From positions 6,546,001 to 6,610,000 of the forward strand of contig NZ_CP076538.1 in assembly GCF_018885265.1 (NCBI RefSeq): 64,000 bases of DNA, in the 5' to 3' direction. The position numbers and the translations under genes were made by a program. Numbering within the stretch: position 1 is the first letter of the stretch; every line of letters begins with the position of its first letter. A model generated the notes under the pieces. It saw only the letters and a list, made by a program, of their open reading frames with translations, made no database searches and was not told where the DNA came from. Below, piece by piece: positions 17,546 to 26,008 of this stretch. The stretch comes from Amycolatopsis aidingensis (GTDB lineage: Bacteria > Actinomycetota > Actinomycetes > Mycobacteriales > Pseudonocardiaceae).

Positions 17546-18574
17546 TTGCTTCGAAACGCCACCAGGACCGTGCGGTCCCGCAGCCGCCGCACCAGACTGG
17601 GCATACTCGCGACCTCACTCGTCATGCTGGCCTCGGTCAGCGGCTGCGGCCTGCTCGGCGGTGAGTCCGAAGACTCCGCCGAGGGTGGCAACGGCCCCCT
17701 GGAGAAGTCCAAGATCACCGTCTCGATCATGCCGACCATCGACCTTGCGCCCCTGCACCTGGCGATGAAGAACGGCTACTTCAAGGAGGAAGGCCTCGAG
17801 ATCGAGACGATCAGCGCCAAGAGCGGGCAGAACTCGCTGACCAAGCTGATCAGCGGTGAGGTGGATATCGCCTACAGCAGCTACAGCCCGTTCTTCCTTG
17901 CGCAGTCGAAGGGCGTCGCGAACCTGAAGTTCGTCGCCGATGCCTCCTCCGCCGCGCCGAACAGCACGTTGATCATGGCCATACCGGACTCCAAGGTGCA
18001 GTCGGTGCAGGACCTCGAGGGCAAGCGGATCGGGATCACCGCGAAGGGCACCATCATCGAGGTGCTGGTGAAGTCGACCATGCAGGCCAACGGTGTGGAC
18101 TTCAGCAATGTGGAATGGGTGGAGATCCCGTTCCCGGACACCGCGGCGGCGCTGGAGAACGAGCAGGTCGACGCCGCCTTCCTCACCGAGCCGTTCATCA
18201 CCCAGGCGGAGAAGAGCATCGGCGCGGTGCCGGTGGCCGACACCGCCAAGGGGCCGACCAAGGACTTCCCCACCGCGGGCTACGGTGCCAGCGCCGACTT
18301 CGCGGACAACAACCCGAAGACCGTCGCCGCGTTCCAGCGGGTGATGCAGAAGGCGACCAACGAGGCACTGGCCGACCGGAGCAAGATCGAGCCGCTGCTG
18401 GTCGAGCACAGCAAGATCGACGCGGACACCGCGAAACTGGCCACCCTGCTGACCTTCCAGTCCGCACTGGACCCGCAGCGGCTGCAGCGCGTCCCCGACC
18501 TGCTGCTGGAGTTCGGCATCATCAAGCAGGCCGTGGATGCTTCGCAGATGATCGCCAAGCCCGCGGCGGACTGA
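17546..18574 (+). CDS. ABC transporter substrate-binding lipoprotein (NMT1/SsuA/TauA type)
   Basis: A 342-residue protein. A basic N-terminus and hydrophobic segment (LGILATSLVMLASVSGC) end in the lipobox VSGC, so it is a membrane-tethered lipoprotein. The mature part is a nitrate/sulfonate/taurine/thiamine-precursor-type receptor: IDLAPLHLAMKNGYFKEEGL, SGEVDIAYSSYSPF and VDAAFLTEPFITQAEKS. TTG 17546 was chosen because GAGGAG lies 6 nt upstream; TTG 17540 would leave no spacing. It is the first gene of an importer operon with two permeases and an ATPase. It has a close paralog at 26009-26977, and both stand divergently beside a conservon-type kinase. Confidence 0.86.
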   Translation: MLRNATRTVRSRSRRTRLGILATSLVMLASVSGCGLLGGESEDSAEGGNGPLEKSKITVSIMPTIDLAPLHLAMKNGYFKEEGLEIETISAKSGQNSLTKLISGEVDIAYSSYSPFFLAQSKGVANLKFVADASSAAPNSTLIMAIPDSKVQSVQDLEGKRIGITAKGTIIEVLVKSTMQANGVDFSNVEWVEIPFPDTAAALENEQVDAAFLTEPFITQAEKSIGAVPVADTAKGPTKDFPTAGYGASADFADNNPKTVAAFQRVMQKATNEALADRSKIEPLLVEHSKIDADTAKLATLLTFQSALDPQRLQRVPDLLLEFGIIKQAVDASQMIAKPAAD

Positions 18575-18598
18575 CCCGAGACAGGCGCTGACTCTGAC

Positions 18599-19366
18599 GT
18601 GCGACCGTTCTACCGAAACCTGGCCGGCCTGATCGGCTTCTTCGTGCTCTGGGAAGCAGTCGTTCGGGCCGGCCTCGTGCGGGAGGTCTTCCTGCCGCCG
18701 CCGAGCGAGGTGCTGACCAGCCTGGCGGAACTGCTCGGCCAGGAGTCCTTCCTGCGTGACATCATCGCCAGCCTGCTCGCCTGGGCGATCGCCATGTGCG
18801 TCGCGATCGGGATCGCCGTCCCTGCCGGGTTGCTGCTCGGCAGCATCCCTGGGCTGCGGGTCGCCACCAGGGCGATCGTGGAGTTCCTGCGCCCGATCCC
18901 CTCGGTGGCGCTGATCCCGCTGGTGATCCTGGTGATCGGCGGCGGGCCGGAAGCCAAGATCACCCTGGCCGTGTACGCCTCGCTGTGGCCGATCCTCTAC
19001 AACACCATCTACGCCTTCGACGAGATCGACCCGTTGCTCATCGACACCGCCCGCTCCTGCGGCACCAGCAGGACGCGGATCCTGCGCACCGTGGCGCTGC
19101 CGCACGCGGCGCCGTTCATCTTCACCGGGATCAGGATGTCCGGCGCGATCGCGCTCATCCTGGTGGTGAGCACCGAGTTCATAGCCGGGGCGCATCGCGG
19201 GATCGGAAACTTCATCCTGGAGGCCAGCGGCGGCGCGGGCCGGATGGACCTCGTGCTGGCCGGGACCGTCGTGGCCGGGCTGGCCGGTTACCTGATCAAC
19301 GAGGGCCTCGAACGGGTCGGCAGGCGGCTGTTCCGCTGGAACACGGCCGAAACGGAGGCGACGTGA
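18599..19366 (+). CDS. ABC transporter permease (SsuC/TauC type), first subunit
   Basis: A 255-residue permease with about six membrane helices. The ATPase-coupling EAA-like loop is at DPLLIDTARSCGTSRTRILR followed by VALPHAAPFIFTGIR. The GTG at 18599 lies 24 nt after the lipoprotein stop. It ends in a GTGA overlap with the second permease. Sulfonate, taurine and nitrate importers usually use one permease gene; having two different ones suggests a heterodimeric channel. Confidence 0.9.
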   Translation: MRPFYRNLAGLIGFFVLWEAVVRAGLVREVFLPPPSEVLTSLAELLGQESFLRDIIASLLAWAIAMCVAIGIAVPAGLLLGSIPGLRVATRAIVEFLRPIPSVALIPLVILVIGGGPEAKITLAVYASLWPILYNTIYAFDEIDPLLIDTARSCGTSRTRILRTVALPHAAPFIFTGIRMSGAIALILVVSTEFIAGAHRGIGNFILEASGGAGRMDLVLAGTVVAGLAGYLINEGLERVGRRLFRWNTAETEAT

Positions 19367-20172
19367 GGTACGTTCTCGGCTTCCTGCGCCGCTGGTCGTT
19401 GTTCATCGGCGCAGTGGTGCTGTGGGAGGTGGGCACCCGGGCCGCGGGGAGCCCGTTCTTCCCCCCGCCGACCGCCATCCTGGCCAGCGCGGGCGAGCAG
19501 TGGTTCTCCGGCCCCGCCTACCGGCTGTTCCTCGGCGAGTACGTGTTCGAGGACATCCTGCCCAGCCTCAGCCGGGTGCTCGGCGGCTGGGCGATCGCGG
19601 TGGTGCTCGGCGTCGGGCTGGGCACCGCGCTGGGCCGCTCGCGCACCGGGATGGACTACGTGGGGCCGCTGTTCGGCTTCATCAGGGCGATCCCGCCGCC
19701 GACCCTGATCCCGGTGTTCCTGCTGCTGTTCGGCCTTGGCACGGGCATGCAGCTGATCACCATCGTGTTCGGCGCGCTGTGGCCGATCCTGCTGAACACC
19801 GTGGACGGGGTCCGCTCGGTGGATCGCACCAAGCAGGAGACCGCGCGCTCCTTCGGCACCCCACGGCACTACTGGATCGCCGGGGTGGTGCTGCCCGCCG
19901 CCCTGCCGAAGATCTTCGCCGGGTTACGGCTGAGCCTGTCCATCGCCTTGATCCTGATGGTCATCTCGGAGATGGTCGGAGCACCGCACGGGATCGGGGC
20001 CCAGCTGATCTTCGCCAAGCAGCACTTCGAGTTCCCTGCCATGTGGGCGTGGATCGTGCTGCTCGGCGCCCTCGGCTACGGGCTGAACGCATTGCTGCTC
20101 GTGGTGGAGCGCCAGGTGCTCAGCTGGCAGCCGAGCCGCGGCGCGGAACAAACCCAGACCAGGGGAGGATGA
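19363..20172 (+). CDS. ABC transporter permease (SsuC/TauC type), second subunit
   Basis: A 269-residue permease with a hydrophobic start (FLRRWSLFIGAVVLWEVGTR) and an EAA-like loop at DRTKQETARSFGTPRHYW followed by VVLPAALPKIFAGLR. The GTG at 19363 overlaps the preceding stop. It differs clearly from the first permease, including an insertion around residues 40-60 (GPAYRLFLGEYVFEDILPSL), so this is not a recent duplication. Co-transcribed with the ATPase 2 nt downstream. Confidence 0.9.
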   Translation: MRYVLGFLRRWSLFIGAVVLWEVGTRAAGSPFFPPPTAILASAGEQWFSGPAYRLFLGEYVFEDILPSLSRVLGGWAIAVVLGVGLGTALGRSRTGMDYVGPLFGFIRAIPPPTLIPVFLLLFGLGTGMQLITIVFGALWPILLNTVDGVRSVDRTKQETARSFGTPRHYWIAGVVLPAALPKIFAGLRLSLSIALILMVISEMVGAPHGIGAQLIFAKQHFEFPAMWAWIVLLGALGYGLNALLLVVERQVLSWQPSRGAEQTQTRGG

Positions 20173-20174
20173 AC

Positions 20175-21080
20175 ATGCCGACCATGCTGGAGGTGGATGG
20201 CCTCGGCCACCGCTACGGCACGGGCGAGAAGGCACACGTGGCCGTGCACGAGCTCACGTTCACCGTCGAGTCCGGGCAGCTGGCCTGCATCGTCGGGCCG
20301 TCCGGCTGCGGCAAGTCGACCCTGCTGCGCTGTGTGGCCGGGCTGATCCAGCCCACCAGCGGCGAGGTGAAGCTGCACGGCGACCTGGTCTCCGGCGTGC
20401 CGGGCGACCTCGCCGTGGTGTTCCAGGACTACAGCCGCTCGCTGTTTCCCTGGCTGTCCGTGCGCAAGAACGTGGAGTTCCCGCTGCGCTGGATGGAGCT
20501 CAGCCGCACCGAGCGCAGGGATCGGGCCCAGGAGGCGCTGGAGTGGGTCGGCCTCGGCGAGGCGGGCGCGAAGTACCCCGCGCAGCTGTCCGGCGGGATG
20601 CAGCAGCGGGTGTCCATCGCGCGGGCACTGGCCCGGCGGCCCGCCCTGCTGCTGATGGACGAGCCCTTCGCCTCGGTGGACGCGCAGACCCGGTTCGAGC
20701 TGGAGGACCTGCTGCTGCAGGTGCAGAAGCAGCACGGGAGCACGGTGCTGCTGGTCACCCACGACATCGACGAGAGCGTGTACCTCGGCGACCGCGTGCT
20801 GGTGCTGTCCAAATCGCCTGCCTCGATCATCGCGGACCTGCCCGTGGACCTGCCCGCCGAGCGGGACCAGATCAGCACCCGGGCTTCGGCCGGGTTCGTC
20901 ACCATGCGCAGCGAGGTCGCCCGGCTGGTGCACGGCGGCGAACCGGGCGCCCGCCCGGCGAGCGAGGGCAACGAGGCCGGCGAGGCCGAGGTCGCCGCCG
21001 CGGATCTCGCCGAGAGCGACGCCGCCGACGAGCTCGCCGGTTCCGTGGCCAGGGAGTCCGAAGCGGAGCTGCGTAAGTGA
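20175..21080 (+). CDS. ABC transporter ATP-binding protein (SsuB/TauB type)
   Basis: A 301-residue ATPase: Walker A GPSGCGKST, Q-loop VFQDYSRSLFPW, signature LSGGMQQRVSIARAL, Walker B LLLMDEPFASVD, H-loop VTHDIDESVYL. The ATG at 20175 was chosen because AGGGGAGG lies 6 nt upstream; ATG 20169 abuts it. The last 50 residues (after VHGGEPGARP) are an acidic, Ala/Glu-rich tail not needed for ATPase function and unusual for the family. It powers the two permeases encoded upstream. Confidence 0.92.
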   Translation: MPTMLEVDGLGHRYGTGEKAHVAVHELTFTVESGQLACIVGPSGCGKSTLLRCVAGLIQPTSGEVKLHGDLVSGVPGDLAVVFQDYSRSLFPWLSVRKNVEFPLRWMELSRTERRDRAQEALEWVGLGEAGAKYPAQLSGGMQQRVSIARALARRPALLLMDEPFASVDAQTRFELEDLLLQVQKQHGSTVLLVTHDIDESVYLGDRVLVLSKSPASIIADLPVDLPAERDQISTRASAGFVTMRSEVARLVHGGEPGARPASEGNEAGEAEVAAADLAESDAADELAGSVARESEAELRK

Positions 21081-22261
21081 CGGACGAACCGGACCCGGTC
21101 GCGATCGCGGGCAGGCTGGCGGACGTCTTCGCCGAGCGTGCCGCCGAGCACGACAGCGGAAACACCTTCCCGTTCCGCAACTACGACGACCTGGCCGAGG
21201 CCGGGCTGCTGAAGTTGTCCGTGCCCACCGAGCTGGGCGGGCTCGGCGCCGGGCTGCCGGAGATCCTGCCGGTGCTGGAGCGGCTGGCGATGGGCGACGG
21301 TGCCACCGCGCTCGCGGTGACCATGCACATCTCCCCGCTGGGGCAGTGGGCGAGCGTATGGCGCCGCACCAGGAGCCCGCGCCTGGAGGAACTGCTGCGG
21401 ATGGCGGCCGAGGGCAGGTTGATCTGGGCCTCGGTCACCGGCGAGCTGGGGCTGGCCAACAACATGACCGACGCGCGCACCACGGCCACCAGGGTGGACG
21501 GCGGCTTCATCCTCAGCGGCAGGAAGAGCTTCGCCACCAACACCTCGGTGGCCACGCACTGCTCGACCACCGCGCGATACGAGGAGGCCGAGGGCGGGCC
21601 ACGGCTGCTGCTCTGCCAGATCGCGCTGGACCAGCAGGGGGTGCGGGTACACGACACCTGGAACACCATGGGCATGCGGGCCACCCGCAGCGACGACCTC
21701 GAGCTGGACGAGGTGTTCGTACCGGACGAGCGGGTGGTGCACTCGCTGCCGGTCGGTCATCTGGACGCGCGGGTGCTGGAAACGGTGTGGGCCTGGGCGA
21801 TGCCCGCGTTCTCCGCGGTGTACACCGGTATCGCAGCCGGGGCGCTGGACTGGGCCGTGCGCCAGCTGGTCCGGCGCGGCCGGGAGACCGACCCGGTGCT
21901 GCAGGACCTCATCGGCGAGTGTCAGATCCTGGTGGAGAGCTCACGCGCGCTGATCCACCGGCACGCGGGCGAGGTGACCAGCCGCGAGCTGTTCCGGCAC
22001 GGGGTGCAGGAGGGCATCGCCCGGTGCGCGCTGGTGAAGTACACCGCGAGCAACAACGCCACGAAGGTGCTGCAACGGCTGGTCGACGCCCTCGGCGGCA
22101 TGGCCTACAGCAGGAACCTCCCGTTCGAGCGGATGTGGCGGGACGTGCAGGCAGGCACCTTCATGCCGATGGGCAACCTCGCGGCACGCAAGCTCATCGG
22201 CGCCAGCGTGCTCGGCGTGCGGACCGCCCCGGTGGTCGACTTCGAGGAACCCACTCGCTGA
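21077..22261 (+). CDS. Acyl-CoA dehydrogenase-family flavoprotein, possibly a desulfurisation-type monooxygenase
   Basis: A 394-residue protein of the acyl-CoA dehydrogenase fold: NTFPFRNYDDLAEAGLLKLS, VPTELGGLGAG, ASVTGELGLANNMTDARTTA, GRKSFATN, DTWNTMGMRATRSDDLELD and a C-terminal DALGGMAYSRNLPFERMWRD. The catalytic Glu position of true dehydrogenases is not obvious. It overlaps the ATPase stop (GTGA). ACAD-like proteins beside sulfonate-type importers are often SfnB/DszC-like FMN-dependent enzymes of sulfur-compound use; that role is an inference from context. A plain fatty acyl-CoA dehydrogenase is the alternative. Confidence 0.8.
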   Translation: MTDEPDPVAIAGRLADVFAERAAEHDSGNTFPFRNYDDLAEAGLLKLSVPTELGGLGAGLPEILPVLERLAMGDGATALAVTMHISPLGQWASVWRRTRSPRLEELLRMAAEGRLIWASVTGELGLANNMTDARTTATRVDGGFILSGRKSFATNTSVATHCSTTARYEEAEGGPRLLLCQIALDQQGVRVHDTWNTMGMRATRSDDLELDEVFVPDERVVHSLPVGHLDARVLETVWAWAMPAFSAVYTGIAAGALDWAVRQLVRRGRETDPVLQDLIGECQILVESSRALIHRHAGEVTSRELFRHGVQEGIARCALVKYTASNNATKVLQRLVDALGGMAYSRNLPFERMWRDVQAGTFMPMGNLAARKLIGASVLGVRTAPVVDFEEPTR

Positions 22262-22285
22262 GAGACGTGCCCTCGCAACCGCTGC

Positions 22286-22963
22286 CTACGACGCGGTGAC
22301 GAGGTCCGCCCAGCGGCGCACCGCCTCCAGGTCCAGCGGTTCGGTCCAGCCACCCCGGCGGACGGCGCTACCCACATGGAAGGCACTCACCCCGGCCGCG
22401 CGCAGCGGAGCGATGTGCTCGGCACGCAGGCCGCCCCCGGCCAGCAGCCGCGGCCCCTCCGGCCGCGCGGCCAGCTCGCGCAGCAACAGCTGACCCCGCT
22501 CGACGCCATCCGGATGGCCCGCGGTGAGCACCGTGTCGCACCCGGCCCCGGCCAGCTGGGCGTGCGCGGCACGGGGGTCGGCGGCATGGTCCACCGCGCG
22601 GTGGAAGGTCCATCGGGCGCCCGGCACAGCCTGCGCGAGCGCGCGGCAGGCCGCAAGGTCGGGTGCGCCATCCGGGGTGAGGAAGCCGAACACGAACTCG
22701 GTGGCGCCCACTTCGGCCAGCTCGGCGGCCCGGGCGCGCAGCCCATCCAGGTCCGCGGGCCGGAAGGAGTCCTCCGCCCGCAGCATCACCCGTACCGGCA
22801 GCTCGGTGGCGCCGAGCACCTCCCGCACCACGGCGGTGCTCGGGGTCAGCCCGGCCACCGCCATCTCGGTGACCAGCTCGAGCCGGTCCGCACCGCCCTT
22901 CTCCGCCAGTTCCGCGTCCTCCGGCCCGAGTGCGATCACCTCGAGCAAGCCCGCACCGGTCAC
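22286..22963 (-). CDS. cutC: CutC-family protein
   Basis: A 225-residue TIM-barrel CutC protein: LLEVIALGPEDAELAEKGGA, DRLELVTEMAVAGLTPS, VRVMLRAEDSF, EFVFGFLTPDG, FHRAVDHAADP, VLTAGHPD and GLRAEHI. The family was named for copper homeostasis in Escherichia coli, but that role is disputed. The GTG at 22963 lies 7 nt after the stop of the large kinase gene, so it is the last gene of that transcript. Its link to the kinase is unclear. Confidence 0.87.
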   Translation of the reverse strand: MTGAGLLEVIALGPEDAELAEKGGADRLELVTEMAVAGLTPSTAVVREVLGATELPVRVMLRAEDSFRPADLDGLRARAAELAEVGATEFVFGFLTPDGAPDLAACRALAQAVPGARWTFHRAVDHAADPRAAHAQLAGAGCDTVLTAGHPDGVERGQLLLRELAARPEGPRLLAGGGLRAEHIAPLRAAGVSAFHVGSAVRRGGWTEPLDLEAVRRWADLVTAS

Positions 22964-22970
22964 CTGCAGC

Positions 22971-25790
22971 TCACCGTCCCTGTCCTCTCGTCGACCGCTC
23001 CGCGGCCCGCTGGTGCCTGCCGCGCCGCCGCCCACTCTGCAGGCTCGCCATGCGCAGCCGTACCGCCTCCGGTGCCATGGAGATGACCGGGCCCTCGTCC
23101 ATGGCAGGGGTTTCGGTCGCGCCGGGGATCCGTTCCGCGCGCGGCACCCGCCGCGGCAACCCTGCCGCGGTCCAGCCGCCGTCCTGGACAGTCTCCCCGG
23201 TCTCCTCCTCGGCCTCGGCCCCGGGCTCCGCTTCGGGCTCCGGTCCTGGCCCTTCCTCGTCCTCGGCGGCCTCCTCCGGCCACGCGTACGGCTCGTGGTC
23301 CTCCGCACCAGGCCACCGCCGCGGCTCCTGCCACAACTGCTCGGGCACGGTGATCGGGTCGGACGGCCGGGGCAGCCGCTGGAACTCCTCGGTGTCCGCC
23401 TCGGCGAGCTCGTCTGCGATGTCCCCGGCGAGATCCCCGGTGGTGCCCGGCTCCTCGTCGGTGCGCTCGCGCCGGGCCCGGTCCGGCGCCTCCGGCCCGG
23501 CGCTTCCCTGCTCCGCCTCCCCGGCGGCGACCGCCTGGAACCACTGGGCCAGCACGGCCTGGTAGGCGGGCATCCGCTCGGTCGGGACATCGTCCTCGAG
23601 CGGGTGCGCCTCGTCGTCGTCCTCGACCGGCCAGTCCGGCGGCGGCTCCGGCCGCACCGGCGCCCGGCGCGGTGGGCCGTGCTCGGCCAGCGACCGGGCG
23701 GGCGGGGGCTCCGGCTCGGGTTCTGGCACCACCTCCTCCGGCTCGGGCGCTGCCTCCTGCACCGGCTCGGGCTCCGGTTCGGCGGCTGCCGCGGGGACCT
23801 CCTCCGGCGGTGGCGGGGCGCCGAGCAGCGCGGCGGGCACGATCACGGTCGCGGTGATCCCGCCCTGGCCGGACTCGGCAAGCCGCACCTGGATGTCGTG
23901 CCTGCGGGACAGCCGCGCCACCACATACAGCCCCATCCGCCGGGAAACCTCGACATCCACCTCGGGTGGTTCGGCGAGCCGGGTGTTCGCCCGCCGGATC
24001 TCCGTCGGCGGCATACCCGCGCCGCGATCGGTGATGTCGATCCGCCAGTCCCCGTCCGGGGTCATCGAACTGGCGACCGAGACCATGGTGTCCGGCGGGG
24101 AGTACTCGGTGGCGTTCTCCAGCAGCTCGGAGACGACGTGTACCAGGTCGCTCACCGCGTCCCCGTGCACCGCGAGCGGGGGCGTGGGGTCCACCTCGAT
24201 GCGCTGGTAATACTCCACCTCGGATAGTGCGGCACCGACGATCTCGTCGGTGGTGGCCGCCCCGGCCGCCGCCGGGCCGAGGTCCTGCCCGGACAGCACC
24301 AGCAGGTTCTCGCTGTTGCGCCGCATCCGGGTGGCGAGGTGGTCGAGCTCGAACAGCCCGCCGAGGGTGTCCGGGTCCTGCTCGTCGGCCTCCATCCGGT
24401 CCAGCACCGCCAGCTGCCGCTCGACGAGTTCCTGGCTGCGCCGGGAAAGGTTGGCGAACATCGAGTTGACGTTCTCCCGCAGCAGCGCCTGTTCCCCGGC
24501 CAGCCGCACGGCCTCGCCGTGCACCACATCGAAGGCCCGCGCCACCTGGCCGAGTTCCTCCTGGCTGAACACCGGGACCGGGGCCACCCCGCGCCTGCCC
24601 TCCCGGCCGGGGGCCGGGTCGGCGAGGATCTCGTCCACGGCCGCGGGCAGCTGGTGCCCGGCGACCTCGAGCGCGCTGCGCCGCAGTGTCCGCAGTGGCC
24701 GCAACAGCGAGCGGGCCACCACCGCGGCCAGCACCCCCGCGATCACCAGCACCCCGAGCATCACCCCGGCGCCGCGGATGGCGTCCTCCCGCGCCCTGGT
24801 CGCCAGCAGGTCGGACCGTTGCTGTACCTGCACCAGCATCGCTTCCTGGACCTGGTTGGCCAGGTTCACCGTGTAGGTGGCCGCGGTCTCCCAGCGTTGC
24901 GGGTCCAGTCCGGTCAGCGGCTCGCCGTTCCCGGTGCGGTTGAGCACGGCCTCGACCATGTCGTTGCCGATGTCGACCACCAGGCCGATCACCGTGTCGT
25001 CGTACATGCGCTGCTGCTCGGGCGTGGCGAGCTTGCCGAAGTCGTTGCGCGCCGCGGCCAGCTCCGCCTCGGCGCCGAGCAGGGCCCGCTGCCCCTCCTC
25101 GTCGAGGCTGCCGCGGGCCAGCGCCTCGGCAACCACGGCCCGTTTCACCGACATCAGGTCCTTGACCCTGGCCAGCGCGTTGGTGGCCAGCCGCATCCTG
25201 GTCAGTTCCCGGTCGGTGGGCTCGGCAGCGGCCTGGTCCCCGATGTCCAGCAGCCCCGTGACCAGCTCACTGTAGGAGCGCCGCACCGCCGTGGCTGGCA
25301 GGGCCGAGTGCTCACTCGCGTACCGCAGCCCGGTCAGGGTGCCGAGCCGGTCCTCGGTCTGCTCGAAGCCTGCGAGGGCCTGGTCGGACAGCCGGCCGCG
25401 GACCTCGGCCAGTGCCCGGTCGAAGTCACCGATCGCCGAGTTCACCCGCTCCCGCTGGGTGTTCAGCTCCGCCAGGTCACCCTGTCGTCCACCCGCGACA
25501 TACCGCACCGACAGGTCGCGTTCGCGTTGCAGCTGGTGCACCACCGCGGCCACCCGCTGGTCCACCTGCACCCGGGTGGCGCCCTCGGCGAACCGGGTTG
25601 CCTGGCCGAGATCCGCCCTGATCCGCAGGCCGACCAGGACCACCACCGCCAGGATGGGAATGAGCAGCACCGCGAGCAGCTTGCTGCGCAGCCGCCAGTT
25701 CCGCAGCCGCCATCCGCCACCCGCCTCCCCGGCTTGCTCCTGTTGCCGACCCGCTGGCGGGGGTCCGCCCCCTCGGCTACGACGGGTCAC
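22971..25790 (-). CDS. Second conservon-type sensor histidine kinase, without conservon partners
   Basis: About 939 residues with the same plan as the kinase at 13797-16958: [12 protein letters not shown], membrane helix LLAVLLIPILAVVVLVGL, helical NIT-type sensor, second helix GVMLGVLVIAGVLAAVVA, LPAAVDEILADP and NSMFANLSRRSQELVERQ. The ATPase domain has LLENATEYSPPD, ITDRGAGM and [15 protein letters not shown] Pro/Glu-rich disordered tail of about 330 residues follows. GTG 25790 (VTRRSRGGG) has AGGA upstream. No roadblock, DUF742 or GTPase gene is next to it; cutC follows instead. It may signal through the conservon partners 10 kb away. Confidence 0.88.
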   Translation of the reverse strand: MTRRSRGGGPPPAGRQQEQAGEAGGGWRLRNWRLRSKLLAVLLIPILAVVVLVGLRIRADLGQATRFAEGATRVQVDQRVAAVVHQLQRERDLSVRYVAGGRQGDLAELNTQRERVNSAIGDFDRALAEVRGRLSDQALAGFEQTEDRLGTLTGLRYASEHSALPATAVRRSYSELVTGLLDIGDQAAAEPTDRELTRMRLATNALARVKDLMSVKRAVVAEALARGSLDEEGQRALLGAEAELAAARNDFGKLATPEQQRMYDDTVIGLVVDIGNDMVEAVLNRTGNGEPLTGLDPQRWETAATYTVNLANQVQEAMLVQVQQRSDLLATRAREDAIRGAGVMLGVLVIAGVLAAVVARSLLRPLRTLRRSALEVAGHQLPAAVDEILADPAPGREGRRGVAPVPVFSQEELGQVARAFDVVHGEAVRLAGEQALLRENVNSMFANLSRRSQELVERQLAVLDRMEADEQDPDTLGGLFELDHLATRMRRNSENLLVLSGQDLGPAAAGAATTDEIVGAALSEVEYYQRIEVDPTPPLAVHGDAVSDLVHVVSELLENATEYSPPDTMVSVASSMTPDGDWRIDITDRGAGMPPTEIRRANTRLAEPPEVDVEVSRRMGLYVVARLSRRHDIQVRLAESGQGGITATVIVPAALLGAPPPPEEVPAAAAEPEPEPVQEAAPEPEEVVPEPEPEPPPARSLAEHGPPRRAPVRPEPPPDWPVEDDDEAHPLEDDVPTERMPAYQAVLAQWFQAVAAGEAEQGSAGPEAPDRARRERTDEEPGTTGDLAGDIADELAEADTEEFQRLPRPSDPITVPEQLWQEPRRWPGAEDHEPYAWPEEAAEDEEGPGPEPEAEPGAEAEEETGETVQDGGWTAAGLPRRVPRAERIPGATETPAMDEGPVISMAPEAVRLRMASLQSGRRRGRHQRAAERSTRGQGR

Positions 25791-25871
25791 CTGGCTTCCT
25801 TTACCAACCGCTGCGCCTTCTGCGTCGCACGACGCCACGCCACACAACGTCCCTGGGACACCGTGCGAAAA

Positions 25872-25885
25872 CCTACTGAACAGTA
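25872..25885. promoter_or_regulatory. Candidate operator between the second kinase and second lipoprotein genes
   Basis: CCTACTGAACAGTA contains the inverted repeat TACTG-AA-CAGTA (25874-25885). It lies 83 nt from the kinase start and 124 nt from the lipoprotein start. The 14-mer matches 29586-29599, upstream of the GDSL hydrolase, at 13 of 14 bases. Confidence 0.4.
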
Positions 25886-26008
25886 ACAATATTCGGGGTG
25901 GCTCGACAGCCAGTCCTCACCCGAACGACGTGCCGGGCGATGGTATTGGTTCCGACCGCCTAAGCTCCACAACGAAACCACATCCTCTTGGTACATGGGA
26001 GCCACCAC

